Source of the DNA: Pseudomonadota bacterium
Lineage (GTDB): Bacteria; Pseudomonadota; Alphaproteobacteria; Acetobacterales; Acetobacteraceae
Direction: 5' to 3'
Assembly: GCA_021798915.1 (NCBI GenBank)
Contig: JAJZBM010000011.1
Location: 17,992-81,991 of the forward strand
Length of the DNA: 64,000 nt
Shown: positions 21,114 through 30,524 of the stretch, piece by piece
Numbering within the stretch: position 1 is the first letter of the stretch
How the letters are laid out: the number at the start of each line of letters is the position of its first letter
Translations under genes and position numbers: made by a program
Notes under the pieces: generated by a model
Told to the model about the DNA's origin: nothing
What the model saw: only the letters and a program-made list of their open reading frames with translations
The model's database searches: none

Positions 21114-22717
21114 CCCGGATCAGCGGCGGGCGCATCATCGACCCGACGACCGGGCGCGATGAGATCGGCGATCTTTGGATCGAGGATGCGCGGATCATCG
21201 CCCCGCCTGCGCGCGCCGCCGATCTCGATTGCGATGCCAGCGGCACGGTGGTGCTCGCCGGCGCGATCGACATTCATTCCCATATCGCCGGCGCGCACGT
21301 GAACACGGCGCGGCTCTTGCTGCCCGAATTGCATGACGGCGCGATGTTCGCCGGCGCCCCGCCCGGCGAATGGATCGGCCGTCTGTTTGCGGCGATGGGT
21401 TATACCACGGTTGTCGAGCCGGCGATTTCGCCGCACAATGCGTTGCAGGCGCAACGCGAGCTCAGCGCCATTCCGTTCATCGACAAGGCGATTCTGAGCG
21501 TTCTCGGCAACGACGATTTTACTCTGCGCCTGATCCGCGCCGGCGAAACCACGGCACTCGCCGATTATGCGGCGCGCACGCTCGGCGCCAGCGGTGGCCT
21601 CGGGATCAAGGCCATCAACCCCGGCGGTGCTGTCGCGTTTCGCGAAAATGCCCGCAGCTTCTCGCTCGATGACGAGGTGCCACGCTGGGGTTTGTCCTCG
21701 CGCGCCATCATGCGGGCGCTGCAAGGTGCGGTCACGGCCCTCGGCGTGCCGCATCCTCTCCATCTGCACAGCAATAATCTCGGACTTCCGGACAATGTCG
21801 AGACCGCGCTCGCGACCATCGCCGCCGCCGAGGGCGAGCGTCTGCATCTCGCGCATCTGCAATTCTACTCCTATGGCGCCGAGGGGCCGCGCAAATTCTC
21901 CTCCGCCGCCGCCCGCCTGGCCGAAGCCGTCAATGCCGCACCCAATATCAGTGTCGATGTCGGACAGGTGATGTTCGGCCAGACGGTGACGGTTTCTTCC
22001 GACATCCTCCGTCAGTTCAACGCCATCCCCCATGCGAGCCCGCGCAAATTCGCAATCACCGAGGCCGGGGGCAATGACGGCGGCATCGTTCCCTATCACT
22101 ACCGCCGAAAGAATTTCTTCAACGCCGTGCAATTTGCCGCCGGTTTGGAGCTGTTCTTGCTGCTCCATGATCCATGGCGGGTTTTTTTCACGACCGATCA
22201 TCCGAACGGGGCGCCGTTCACCGCCTATCCGGATCTTTTCGCGCTGCTGATGGATCGCGATCTCCGTGCCCGCTGGATCGCCGAATTGCCGGCGGACGCC
22301 ATGGCGATGACGACCCTGCCCTCGCTCACACGCGAATATGATTGGCGCGAGATCGCGATCATGACGCGTGCCGCTCCGGCGCGGCTGCTCGGGCTTCGCG
22401 ACCGCGGCCATCTCGCCCCCGGCGCCCGCGCCGATATCGCCGTCTATCGCCCGCAAGCCGACCGCGCGGCGATGTTTCGCAACGCCGAGATGGTGTTCAA
22501 GGACGGCAATCTCATTCTGCGCCGCGGCGAGGTGGTGCGCCGGCATTTCGGCCGCGCCCTCCGTATCGCGCCGGGGTTCGACCGCGCCATCGAGCCCCGC
22601 CTCGAAGCCTATTACGACCAGGTCTTCGGCGTCCCACTCCAGGCCTTCGATGTTCCCGAGGCGGCCATCGCCCGCACGGATCAGCCGGCCTTCGAGAGCG
22701 TGCCATGCCGGACGTGA
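21107..22717 (+). CDS. fhcA: Formyltransferase/hydrolase complex subunit FhcA (amidohydrolase fold)
   Basis: A 536-residue amidohydrolase-superfamily protein related to FmdA/FwdA. It hydrolyses formyl-methanofuran (or its bacterial analogue) to formate within the Fhc complex. The N-terminal G-G-R-I-I-D-P-T and the A-I-D-I-H-S-H-I-A-G metal-ligand motif near residue 57 are clear. G-I-K-A-I-N-P-G-G lies near residue 168, L-H-L-H-S-N-N-L-G near 220, and F-F-T-T-D-H-P-N-G-A-P-F near 363. It overlaps fhcB by 7 bases and fhcD by 13. Confidence 0.95.
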   Translation: MLTRISGGRIIDPTTGRDEIGDLWIEDARIIAPPARAADLDCDASGTVVLAGAIDIHSHIAGAHVNTARLLLPELHDGAMFAGAPPGEWIGRLFAAMGYTTVVEPAISPHNALQAQRELSAIPFIDKAILSVLGNDDFTLRLIRAGETTALADYAARTLGASGGLGIKAINPGGAVAFRENARSFSLDDEVPRWGLSSRAIMRALQGAVTALGVPHPLHLHSNNLGLPDNVETALATIAAAEGERLHLAHLQFYSYGAEGPRKFSSAAARLAEAVNAAPNISVDVGQVMFGQTVTVSSDILRQFNAIPHASPRKFAITEAGGNDGGIVPYHYRRKNFFNAVQFAAGLELFLLLHDPWRVFFTTDHPNGAPFTAYPDLFALLMDRDLRARWIAELPADAMAMTTLPSLTREYDWREIAIMTRAAPARLLGLRDRGHLAPGARADIAVYRPQADRAAMFRNAEMVFKDGNLILRRGEVVRRHFGRALRIAPGFDRAIEPRLEAYYDQVFGVPLQAFDVPEAAIARTDQPAFESVPCRT

Positions 22718-23658
22718 ACGAGATGGGCATTAACAAGGCGGGCATGAACAAAACGGGCATGATCGTCAACGGCGTGCGCATCGATGAGAGCTTCGCCGAG
22801 GCGTTCGACATGCGCGCAACGGCGCTGATCATCACCGCCGATACCGCGGCCTGGGCGGAGATTGCGGCCGTCAGCCTCACCGGGTTCGCGACCTCGATCA
22901 TCGCCTGCGGGGTCGAGGCCGGGATCGATGCGCGTCTTGCACCCGAGGAAACCCCGGATGGGCGGCCCGGCGTGCGGGTTTTGCTGTTCGCGGGCTCGAC
23001 CGGCGAATTGCAGAAACAATTGCAAAACCGGGTCGGCCAATGCGTTCTCACCAGCCCGGGTTCGGCCTGCTTCGCTGGTCTGGAGGGGATCGAGCCCCTG
23101 AAACTGGGCGATGCGCTGCGCTATTTCGCCGACGGGTTTCAGATCAGCAAGCGTTTCGGCGGGCGGCGCTTCTGGCGTCTGCCGGTGATGGATGGCGAAT
23201 TCGTTTGCGAGGGCACCACCGGACTTACCAAATCCGCGGTCGGCGGCGGCAATCTGTTACTGATGGGGAAATCCGTCGCGGCGACACGGCACGCTGCCGA
23301 AACCGCGGTCGCGGCGATGAGCGCGGTCGCCGGCGCGATCATGCCGTTCCCGGGTGGCATCGTGCGCTCGGGCTCGAAAGTCGGCAGCAAATACAAGGGA
23401 TTGATCGCTTCCACCAACGATTCCTACTGCCCGACGCTGCGCGGCCTCACGGCAAGCGCCCTGGACGAGGATATCACGAGCGTGCTCGAGATCGTGATCG
23501 ACGGCCTCACGCCGGAAGCGGTCGCCGAGGCGATGCGGGTCGGCCTCGCCGCGGCCACGGCACTCGGGCCGGAGGCGGGAGTGGTACGCATCGGCGCTGG
23601 CAATTACGGCGGCAAGCTCGGCAGGCATCATTTCCATCTCAAGGATCTTCTGCCGTGA
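22705..23658 (+). CDS. fhcD: Formylmethanofuran:H4MPT formyltransferase, Fhc subunit D
   Basis: A 317-residue Ftr family protein that transfers the formyl group from formyl-H4MPT to the methanofuran-like carrier. The body V-N-G-V-R-I-D-E-S-F-A-E-A-F, I-I-A-C-G-V-E-A-G-I, T-S-P-G-S-A-C-F-A-G-L and N-D-S-Y-C-P-T-L-R match Ftr. The family normally starts at the I-V-N-G-V segment; here the first 18 residues repeat M-G-I-N-K-A-G-M-N-K-T-G-M, from a 15-base imperfect tandem repeat. Starts at 22705, 22723, 22744 or 22759 are all possible. 22705 is used because it overlaps fhcA like the other joints in this operon. Confidence 0.93.
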   Translation: MPDVNEMGINKAGMNKTGMIVNGVRIDESFAEAFDMRATALIITADTAAWAEIAAVSLTGFATSIIACGVEAGIDARLAPEETPDGRPGVRVLLFAGSTGELQKQLQNRVGQCVLTSPGSACFAGLEGIEPLKLGDALRYFADGFQISKRFGGRRFWRLPVMDGEFVCEGTTGLTKSAVGGGNLLLMGKSVAATRHAAETAVAAMSAVAGAIMPFPGGIVRSGSKVGSKYKGLIASTNDSYCPTLRGLTASALDEDITSVLEIVIDGLTPEAVAEAMRVGLAAATALGPEAGVVRIGAGNYGGKLGRHHFHLKDLLP

Positions 23659-24485
23659 GCGCGCTCCGTTTCCAGCTCCGCGAAGCCCCGCCGCAGCGGC
23701 TCGATTGTTCGCCCCTGACGCCGGACCGGCTGCGTGGCCTGAGCCTCGCCGAGATCGCGCGCCTCCCCTTGCAGACGACACGCGCCGCGATCACCGTCGG
23801 CGATCTCTTCACCATCGCAGCGGGGGATGCCGGCACCATCGTCATCGTCGGCGGCTCGGCCCTGATGGACGAGGTCGGCGCCGGGATGACGGAAGGAAGC
23901 ATCACCGTCGAGGGCGAGGTCGGCATTCGCGCCGGGCGCGGCATGCGTGGCGGGCGCCTTCACATCAGCGGCAAGGCCGGCCCCTATGCCGCTTCCGGCC
24001 TGCTCGGCGGCGAGATCGAGATCAGCGGCGATGCCGGGGATTTTCTCGGCGGCCCCGGCCCGGGAAACCCCGCCGGCATGGCGGGCGGGGTGGTGGTGGT
24101 GCGGGGCGCGGCCGGGGCGCGGGCCGGAGATCGGCTGCGCCGTGGTGTGATCGTGATCGAAGGCGATAGCGGCGATCACCCGGGAAGCCGCATGCTCGCC
24201 GGCACGCTGGTCATTTGCGGGCGCGCCGGCGCTGCGCCCGGCTATCTGATGCGCCGTGGCACGATGTTCACGCAATACGCCGCCCCGCTCGCCACTTTTT
24301 CGGCGACCGGCAGCGTCGATCACGTGTTCCGTGCCCTCCTCGCCCGCACCCTCCTGCCCCCGAGCGCCAAAATCCCGAGCGCCAAGGCCGCAGCACTGAT
24401 CGGCGGCGCCGCTCTCGCCCGGTTCAGCGGCGATCTCGCCGGGCTCGGCAAAGGCGAATTGCTGATTGCCGACCCGGCTTCGTAA
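23655..24485 (+). CDS. fhcC: Formyltransferase/hydrolase complex subunit FhcC
   Basis: A 276-residue homologue of FmdC/FwdC, built as a right-handed beta-helix related to the C-terminal domain of glutamate synthase. The repeat-like glycine pattern G-D-A-G-T-I-V-I, G-G-S-A-L-M-D, G-E-V-G-I-R-A-G-R-G-M-R-G-G and G-D-S-G-D-H-P-G is typical. It scaffolds the Fhc complex. GTG at 23655 overlaps the fhcD stop (GTGA), as at the dehydratase-fhcB joint, so the whole operon looks translationally coupled. Confidence 0.93.
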   Translation: MSALRFQLREAPPQRLDCSPLTPDRLRGLSLAEIARLPLQTTRAAITVGDLFTIAAGDAGTIVIVGGSALMDEVGAGMTEGSITVEGEVGIRAGRGMRGGRLHISGKAGPYAASGLLGGEIEISGDAGDFLGGPGPGNPAGMAGGVVVVRGAAGARAGDRLRRGVIVIEGDSGDHPGSRMLAGTLVICGRAGAAPGYLMRRGTMFTQYAAPLATFSATGSVDHVFRALLARTLLPPSAKIPSAKAAALIGGAALARFSGDLAGLGKGELLIADPAS

Positions 24486-25407
24486 CGCCTGGCCGGCGCT
24501 GCTCGGCCTTTTGGCCAGCGCCTGCGCCGCGCCCGAGCACTGTGTCATCGCGCCCGTGACCGAGGTCACGGCGGCGATCAGCCGCGATTTCGCGCTGGTG
24601 CCGGCGCGGCTCAATGGCCAAAACGTGCGCTTGATGCTCGATACCGGCGCCGGGATCACGATGGTGAGCCATGCCCTCGCCGATCGTCTCGCCCTGATGC
24701 CGGAGGATCGCTTGTTTCCGAATGCGATCGAGGGCATCGGCGGGGTGACGCTTTCGCGCCGCATGGTCGTCGATAATTTTCAGGTGGGCGGCATCGATCT
24801 CGGCAAGCAAAGCGTCATGGTCACCGCGCCGGGGCTGTTTCACGGCTTCGACCCGCCGCCGGATGGCATCATCGGCGGTGATTTTCTGTCCCATTTCGAT
24901 GCCGATATCGATCTGCCGCGCCGGCGGATCGGCTTCTATCGCGCCGCGGCCTGCCGGACTCCGTTTGCCCCGCCCTGGCCGGGCGCGACGATCTACCGCT
25001 TGCCGGCGCGCATCACCGGCGGCGGGCAGTTTCTCGTCACAGTGACGGTGGATGGCGTCCGCCTGGTCGCGTTGCTCGATTCGGGGGCGGAGGCGACGGC
25101 GATCAACCGCCGCGCCATGGCGAAACTCGGCCTCACGCCGGCGCGGCTCGCGGGAGATCCGAAGCGCGAGGAGATCGGCATCGACATGGGCCGGCGCGCT
25201 GCCTCCCTTCACCACTTCGCAACCTTCAAGGTCGGCGCCGAAACCTATCGCGACCCCACGATCTGGGTCAGCGACATGCCGCTACTTGCCGCCGATATGC
25301 TACTCGGCGCCGATTTTTTCCAAAGCCACCGCGTCTGGCTGTCATTCGCGCAGCAAACGGTCTTCGTCGCGGTCGCGGAGGGCGGCGGCGGCCAGCCCCC
25401 GCGCTGA
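24466..25407 (+). CDS. Putative lipoprotein with two retropepsin-like aspartyl protease domains
   Basis: A 313-residue protein. The first 20 residues form a hydrophobic leader ending L-L-A-S-A-C, a lipobox-like site with C20, so membrane-anchored export is likely. It then has two halves, each with a retroviral-type aspartyl protease signature: L-M-L-D59-T-G-A-G near residue 57 and L-L-D205-S-G-A-E near 203. Each is followed by a D-G-I-I-G-G-D-F or A-D-M-L-L-G-A-D-F segment resembling the second family motif. Known bacterial relatives are single- or double-domain clan AA proteins of unknown substrate. The start is TTG at 24466, overlapping fhcC by 20 bases; it is tail-to-tail with hpnH, 1 base apart. 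Confidence 0.78.
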   Translation: MPTRLRNAWPALLGLLASACAAPEHCVIAPVTEVTAAISRDFALVPARLNGQNVRLMLDTGAGITMVSHALADRLALMPEDRLFPNAIEGIGGVTLSRRMVVDNFQVGGIDLGKQSVMVTAPGLFHGFDPPPDGIIGGDFLSHFDADIDLPRRRIGFYRAAACRTPFAPPWPGATIYRLPARITGGGQFLVTVTVDGVRLVALLDSGAEATAINRRAMAKLGLTPARLAGDPKREEIGIDMGRRAASLHHFATFKVGAETYRDPTIWVSDMPLLAADMLLGADFFQSHRVWLSFAQQTVFVAVAEGGGGQPPR

Positions 25408-25408
25408 T

Positions 25409-26548
25409 TCACTCCGCCGCGTCGAGCAGGCTGGTCTTGCCGTCATGGATCGCGGCCATCGCCTTCTCGACATGGCCGCTGAACACATATTGTGCCGGCC
25501 GCTGACGGTCGAGCGGGATTTCCGGCGCCATCTTCCCCTCGGTGCGCGGCCCGCGGAGCGCAATCGCCGCGACCTTCAGGGGATGGCGCACGGCGTCCAT
25601 CACCGCCGTCGCCTCGTAACCGGAATGGACCATGCAATCGGCGCATTTTTCATATTTACCGGTGCCGTAGCCGTCCCAATCGGTGGTTTCCATCAGCTCC
25701 TTGAAGCTTTTGGCATAGCCTTCGCCGAGCAGATAACAGGGGCGCTGCCAGCCGAAGACGTTGCGGGTCGGCTTGCCCCAGGGGGTGCAGTGATAGGTCT
25801 GATTGCCGGCCAGAAAATCAAGAAACAGCGAGGATTGGTTGAACTTCCACTTTTTACCCTTGCCGCGCGCGAAAATACCCCGGAACAACTCCTTCGCCTT
25901 CTGGCGATTGAGGAAATGTTGCTGATCCGGGGCCCGTTCATAGGCATAACCCGGAGAAATCATCACGCCGTCGATGCCGATCGCCATCACATCGTCGAGA
26001 AATCCGGCGACGCGGGCGGGATCGGCGCCGTCGAACAGCGTCGTATTGATGCACACTCGGAAGCCCCGTTCCTTCGCCGCCCGGAGCGCCGCGACGGCAC
26101 GCTCGAAAACGCCCGCCTGGCTAACCGCGTGATCATGCATCTCGCGGTCGCCGTCGAGATGCACATCCCAGGCGAAATTGCGGTGCGGTTTGAAGAGATC
26201 GAGCTTTTTTTCAAGAAGCAGGGCGTTGGTGCAGAGATAGACGAATTTGCCGCGCGCCAGCATGCCCGCGACGATCTCCGGCATTTCCTTGTGCAGCAGG
26301 GGCTCGCCGCCGGCGATCGCCACCACCGGTGCGCCGCATTCATCGACCGCGTCCAGACATTCGGCAACCGAAAGCCGCTGATTGAGGATCGGCGCCGGGT
26401 AATCGATCTTGCCGCAGCCGGCGCAGGCGAGATTACAGCGAAACAGTGGCTCCAGCATCAACACCAGCGGATAGCGCTTGCGCCCGGCGAGGTGCTGCTT
26501 GACGACATAGGCGCCGACGCGGAGCATTTGGTTCAAGGGAACGGGCAT
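25409..26548 (-). CDS. hpnH: Hopanoid biosynthesis radical SAM protein HpnH
   Basis: A 379-residue radical S-adenosylmethionine enzyme. HpnH joins a 5'-deoxyadenosyl group to diploptene, giving adenosylhopane, the first step of side-chain extension in C35 hopanoids. The 4Fe-4S cluster motif C38-N-L-A-C42-A-G-C45 is present. The family sequences L-M-L-E-P-L-F-R-C-N and C-H/T-P-W-G-x-P-T-R-N-V-F-G-W-Q-R-P-C-Y-L can be seen (the latter with a T), as can the C-terminal C-x-x-C region C-A-D-C-M-V-H-S-G-Y-E. It is followed upstream by ispH on the same strand, 15 bases apart, linking precursor supply to hopanoid modification. Confidence 0.95.
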   Translation of the reverse strand: MPVPLNQMLRVGAYVVKQHLAGRKRYPLVLMLEPLFRCNLACAGCGKIDYPAPILNQRLSVAECLDAVDECGAPVVAIAGGEPLLHKEMPEIVAGMLARGKFVYLCTNALLLEKKLDLFKPHRNFAWDVHLDGDREMHDHAVSQAGVFERAVAALRAAKERGFRVCINTTLFDGADPARVAGFLDDVMAIGIDGVMISPGYAYERAPDQQHFLNRQKAKELFRGIFARGKGKKWKFNQSSLFLDFLAGNQTYHCTPWGKPTRNVFGWQRPCYLLGEGYAKSFKELMETTDWDGYGTGKYEKCADCMVHSGYEATAVMDAVRHPLKVAAIALRGPRTEGKMAPEIPLDRQRPAQYVFSGHVEKAMAAIHDGKTSLLDAAE

Positions 26549-26563
26549 TCTTCTCTCGGCCTT

Positions 26564-27517
26564 TCAGACGGAGGCGGCTTCGGCGGGCTCGCTGTCGGCG
26601 AGTTCGGGCGGAAAGCGGAAGCGGACATTTTCCGCAACCCCTTCGAGGGTCGTCACTTCGATGGCGGCGAAACGGCGCAGCCCCGCGATCACTTCCTGGA
26701 CCAGGGTTTCCGGGGCCGAGGCGCCAGCGGTGACCCCGACCGAGGCGATGCCCGCGAACCATTCGGCGCGGAGGGCGGTCGCGTCGTCGATCAGGTAGCT
26801 CGGCTTGCCAAGCTCGGCGCCGATTTCGCGCAAGCGGTTGGAGTTGGAGCTGTTCTGGCTGCCGACGACGAGGATCACGTCGACCGCCTTGGCGAGCTCA
26901 TGGACCGCGGTCTGGCGATTCTGCGTCGCATAACAGATATCGCGCACATCGGGGCCGCGAATCGCCGGGAATCGCTCGGTCAGTGCGGCGATGATCTGGC
27001 GCGTGTCGTCCACCGAGAGGGTGGTCTGGGTGATATAGGCGAGTTTCTCGGGGTCGGCGACCGCAAGGGCTGCGACATCGGCGACGGTCTGCACGAGATG
27101 GACTTTTCCGGGAATCTGGCCGATCGTCCCCTCGACCTCGGCATGGCCGGCATGCCCGACGAGCACGACCTCGCTTCCGGTCGCGGCGTAACGGCGGCCC
27201 TCATTATGGACCTTGGCAACCAGCGGGCAGGTCGCGTCGATCACCGCGAGGCCGCGGCGCGAAGCGGTCTCCTCGACCACGCGGGCGACGCCATGGGCGC
27301 TGAAGATGGTGGTGGCGCCGGTCGGGATCTCGTCCAACTCGTCGACGAAAATGGCGCCGCGGGTGCGCAGATCCTCGACCACATGACGGTTATGGACGAT
27401 TTCGTGGCGGACATAGATCGGCGGGCCGTATTTCGCGAGAGCCCGCTCGACGATCTCGATGGCCCGCTCGACACCGGCGCAGAAGCCGCGCGGTTGAGCC
27501 AGGACGACACGCAACAT
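26564..27517 (-). CDS. ispH: 4-hydroxy-3-methylbut-2-enyl diphosphate reductase IspH (LytB)
   Basis: A 317-residue iron-sulfur enzyme catalysing the last step of the MEP pathway, giving IPP and DMAPP. The three cluster cysteines are visible: C13 in P-R-G-F-C-A-G-V, one in I-D-A-T-C-P-L-V, and one in [10 protein letters not shown]. The active-site segments V-H-N-R-H-V-V-E and [12 protein letters not shown] are present. ATG at 27517 has an AGGAG site 7 bases upstream; a TTG two codons earlier is less likely. Confidence 0.96.
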   Translation of the reverse strand: MLRVVLAQPRGFCAGVERAIEIVERALAKYGPPIYVRHEIVHNRHVVEDLRTRGAIFVDELDEIPTGATTIFSAHGVARVVEETASRRGLAVIDATCPLVAKVHNEGRRYAATGSEVVLVGHAGHAEVEGTIGQIPGKVHLVQTVADVAALAVADPEKLAYITQTTLSVDDTRQIIAALTERFPAIRGPDVRDICYATQNRQTAVHELAKAVDVILVVGSQNSSNSNRLREIGAELGKPSYLIDDATALRAEWFAGIASVGVTAGASAPETLVQEVIAGLRRFAAIEVTTLEGVAENVRFRFPPELADSEPAEAASV

Positions 27518-27944
27518 CCGCAACTCCTGTCAAATCTGCGAACCCGCTATCCGAACCCGCGGACTTTCGTGGGGCGTCGCCACTCCAGCCCGCCCCGGCA
27601 TGCCGCGCGAATTCCACGATAGCGTTCGGTATATGGCATCAAGGCGCCGCTCGGCAATGCCTATCACGATCGGCAAGGGCGCCGACCGGGTATTCACCCC
27701 GCAGTTTCATGCCCGGGCTTGACTTGCGGCGCGCAAAGGAAAATCTCTAACGCTGAGAGATGCTGAAAACGCCCCGCCTATGCTCTCCCGCGCGCCGGTC
27801 GAGACCCGGCTGCCGGTGAGGGTGCCCGCGAGGGTGATGGATCAAGCCTATCCCTGGACGATGGCGGCGGCCGTGGCGGCCGCACCGGTTCAGCATGGCG
27901 CCGCCGGCCGGGCGACGCCATGAAAGACGACAAAGAGGTGATCG
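27518..27944. other. 427-bp non-coding gap upstream of dxs and ispH
   Basis: This divergent region should hold the promoters of the hpnH-ispH and dxs-hpn transcripts. The right half contains one short open frame (27780-27923, 47 codons starting M-L-S-R-A-P-V-E-T-R-L) with no similarity I recognise and no clear ribosome binding site, so I do not call it a gene. In many alphaproteobacteria xseB precedes dxs; it is not here. Confidence 0.45.
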
Positions 27945-29867
27945 ATGGCTAGGCCCCGGACGCCGACACTGGATCGCGTGGATGAGCCGCGCGATCTTCG
28001 CAATTTTTCCATCGATCAACTGCGTGACCTCGCCGGCGAGCTTCGCGCCGAGCTGGTGGACGCGGTTTCGGTCACCGGCGGCCATCTCGGCGCCTCGCTC
28101 GGCGTCGTTGAGCTGACGGTCGCCCTGCACGCGGTGTTCGAGACGCCGCATGACCGGCTGATCTGGGATGTCGGCCATCAAGCCTATCCGCACAAGATTT
28201 TAACCGGGCGGCGCGGGCGCATCCGCACGCTCCGCCAGGGTGGCGGCCTTTCCGGCTTCACCCGCCGCACCGAGAGCGTCTATGACCCGTTCGGCGCCGC
28301 CCATTCCTCGACCTCGATTTCGGCCGGGCTCGGAATGGCCGTGGCACGCGACCTCAAGGGCGAGGCCCGCCACGTCGTCGCTGTCATCGGTGATGGCGCG
28401 ATGAGCGCCGGCATGGCGTATGAGGCGATGAACAATGCCGGGGCGCTGCGCTCGCGCCTCATCGTCGTGCTCAACGACAACGACATGTCGATCGCGCCGC
28501 CGGTCGGCGCCATGAGCGCCTATCTCTCGCGCCTGATCTCCTCGCGCCGATTTCTCAGCTTGCGCGAACTCGCGGCGCGCATGGCGCGGCATTTCCCGCG
28601 TGGCATCGAGCGCACCGCGCGCCGTGCCGAGGAATTCGCCCGTGGCATCCTGACTGGCGGCACCTTGTTCGAGGAGATGGGATTTTATTACGTCGGCCCG
28701 GTGGACGGGCATAATCTCGACCATCTGCTGCCGGTTCTGCGCAATATCCGCGACGCAGAGGAAAGCGGTCCGATTTTGCTTCACGTGGTGACACAAAAGG
28801 GCAAAGGCTATGCCCCGGCCGAAGCGGCGCCGGACAAATACCATGGCGTTGCCAAATTCAACGTCGTCACCGGCGAGCAGGCCAAGGCGCCGCCTGGCCC
28901 GCCCTCCTACACGAGGGTCTTCGCCGACGCCTTGGTCAAGGAGGCGGAGAAAAATCCACGCATCTGCGCGATCACCGCAGCGATGCCCTCCGGCACCGGG
29001 CTCGACCGCTTTGCCGCGCGCTTTCCCGAGCGCTGCTTCGATGTCGGCATCGCCGAGCAGCACGCCGTGACCTTCGCCGCCGGCCTCGCCGCCGAGGGCA
29101 TGGCGCCGTTCTGCGCCATCTATTCGACCTTCCTGCAGCGCGCCTATGATCAGGTGGTGCATGACGTCGCCATCCAGTCGCTGCCGGTGCGTTTCGCCAT
29201 CGACCGCGCCGGCCTGGTCGGGGCCGACGGTGCGACCCATGCCGGGAGTTTCGACCTCACCTATCTCGGCTGTCTGCCGGGCATGGTGCTGATGGCGCCG
29301 GCCGACGAAGCGGAGCTGGTTCACATGGTGGCGACCGCGGCCGCGATCGGCGACCGCCCTTCGGCTTTCCGCTATCCGCGTGGTGAAGGCTTCGGTGTCG
29401 CGCTGCCGGAGGCGGGGGTTCCGCTTGCGCTCGGGCGCGGGCGGGTGCTGCGCGAGGGCACCAAGGTCGCCCTGCTGTCGCTCGGCACGCGGCTCCCCGA
29501 GGCGCTGGCGGCGGCCGAGGAACTGGCCGCGCGCGGGCTTTCGGCGACCGTCGCCGATGCCCGCTTCGCCAAGCCGATCGATGCCGAGATGATCGAGCGC
29601 CTGGCACGTGAGCACGAGGTGATGGTGGTGATCGAGGAGGGCGCGATCGGCGGCTTCGCATCACAGGTGATGCAGCATCTGGCGCGCAAGGGGCTGCTCG
29701 ATGGCGGCCTCAAATTCCGCCCCCTCACGCTGCCCGATATTTTCATTGACCATGACAGCCCGCGCACCCAAATCGAGGCGGCCGGCCTCGATGCCGCCCA
29801 TATCGTCCAGACCGTGCTCGGGGCGTTGGGGGTCGTGCGCCCGAAGATCGTTCCCGTTCGTTCGTGA
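27945..29867 (+). CDS. dxs: 1-deoxy-D-xylulose-5-phosphate synthase
   Basis: A 640-residue ThDP enzyme that condenses pyruvate and glyceraldehyde 3-phosphate, the entry step of the MEP isoprenoid pathway. Seen are [32 protein letters not shown] and the ThDP/Mg motif [19 protein letters not shown]. The glutamate region [15 protein letters not shown] and the C-terminal transketolase domain are also present. AGAGGTG precedes the ATG. It heads the dxs-hpnM-hpnI-hpnJ run, which suggests dedicated precursor supply for hopanoids. Confidence 0.97.
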   Translation: MARPRTPTLDRVDEPRDLRNFSIDQLRDLAGELRAELVDAVSVTGGHLGASLGVVELTVALHAVFETPHDRLIWDVGHQAYPHKILTGRRGRIRTLRQGGGLSGFTRRTESVYDPFGAAHSSTSISAGLGMAVARDLKGEARHVVAVIGDGAMSAGMAYEAMNNAGALRSRLIVVLNDNDMSIAPPVGAMSAYLSRLISSRRFLSLRELAARMARHFPRGIERTARRAEEFARGILTGGTLFEEMGFYYVGPVDGHNLDHLLPVLRNIRDAEESGPILLHVVTQKGKGYAPAEAAPDKYHGVAKFNVVTGEQAKAPPGPPSYTRVFADALVKEAEKNPRICAITAAMPSGTGLDRFAARFPERCFDVGIAEQHAVTFAAGLAAEGMAPFCAIYSTFLQRAYDQVVHDVAIQSLPVRFAIDRAGLVGADGATHAGSFDLTYLGCLPGMVLMAPADEAELVHMVATAAAIGDRPSAFRYPRGEGFGVALPEAGVPLALGRGRVLREGTKVALLSLGTRLPEALAAAEELAARGLSATVADARFAKPIDAEMIERLAREHEVMVVIEEGAIGGFASQVMQHLARKGLLDGGLKFRPLTLPDIFIDHDSPRTQIEAAGLDAAHIVQTVLGALGVVRPKIVPVRS

Positions 29868-29877
29868 GATAATCCTG

Positions 29878-30519
29878 ATGCCGAATTCTTTTCCTCGCCG
29901 GGCGCTGTTCCGGGCTTCGCTGGCTGGCCTCGCCGTCGCCTTGCTCCGCGCCGCGGTGTCCCCCGCCGCAGCGGCATCCGAGGCCGCAGCCCCGATCGCA
30001 GCACTCAATGGTGCCCTCACCGATATCATGAAATCCGGCAAGGCAACGCCGTTCCCGGCGCGCTATCAGACCCTCGCCCCGGTGGTCGCACAGAGTTTCG
30101 ATCTTGCGTCCATTCTTCGCCTCGTCGTCGGGCCGCATTGGACGGATATGCCGCCCGAGATGCAGAACGCGCTTCTCGCCGAGTTCCGCCGCTTCACGGT
30201 CGCGAGCTACGTCGCCAATTTCGATGACGATAACGGCGAGCGGCTCGAAATCCTGCCGACGACCCATACGGTCGGCGGTGATACGGTGATCGAAACGCGG
30301 ATCGTTTTCCCGAAGGCCGATCCGGTACGGATCGATTACGTGATGCGCCAGAAAGATGGCCAGTGGCAGGTGGTGGACGTGCTGCTCGATGGAACGATCA
30401 GCCGGGTCGCGGTGCAGCGCTCCGATTTCCGCCACATCCTGGAAACCGGCGGGCCACCGGCGCTGATCGCCACCCTTCGCAAAAAAATCTCCGCTCTGTC
30501 CGGCGGCACGTTAACCTAG
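29878..30519 (+). CDS. hpnM: Hopanoid-associated MlaC/Ttg2D-type periplasmic protein HpnM
   Basis: A 213-residue exported protein with an N-terminal signal (R-R-A-L-F-R-A-S-L-A-G-L, an arginine pair followed by a hydrophobic run to about residue 33). The mature part is an MlaC/Ttg2D (toluene tolerance, phospholipid-binding) domain with F-R-R-F-T-V-A-S-Y-V-A-N-F and D-Y-V-M-R-Q-K-D-G-Q-W-Q-V-V-D-V-L-L-D-G-T-I-split S-R. In hopanoid clusters such proteins, named HpnM, are thought to help move hopanoids towards the outer membrane with HpnN. The start at 29878 lies 10 bases after the dxs stop. Confidence 0.88.
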   Translation: MPNSFPRRALFRASLAGLAVALLRAAVSPAAAASEAAAPIAALNGALTDIMKSGKATPFPARYQTLAPVVAQSFDLASILRLVVGPHWTDMPPEMQNALLAEFRRFTVASYVANFDDDNGERLEILPTTHTVGGDTVIETRIVFPKADPVRIDYVMRQKDGQWQVVDVLLDGTISRVAVQRSDFRHILETGGPPALIATLRKKISALSGGTLT

Positions 30520-30524
30520 GCGGA

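Noticed and set aside
25052..27622. Very long open frame of 856 codons opposite hpnH and ispH
   Set aside because: A shadow frame. High GC content removes stop codons on the opposite strand. hpnH and ispH are clearly the real genes. Similar long shadows lie at 3227-5323 and 20585-22546.
27780..27923. 47-codon open frame upstream of dxs (possible xseB)
   Set aside because: The sequence does not resemble exonuclease VII small subunit and lacks a ribosome binding site.
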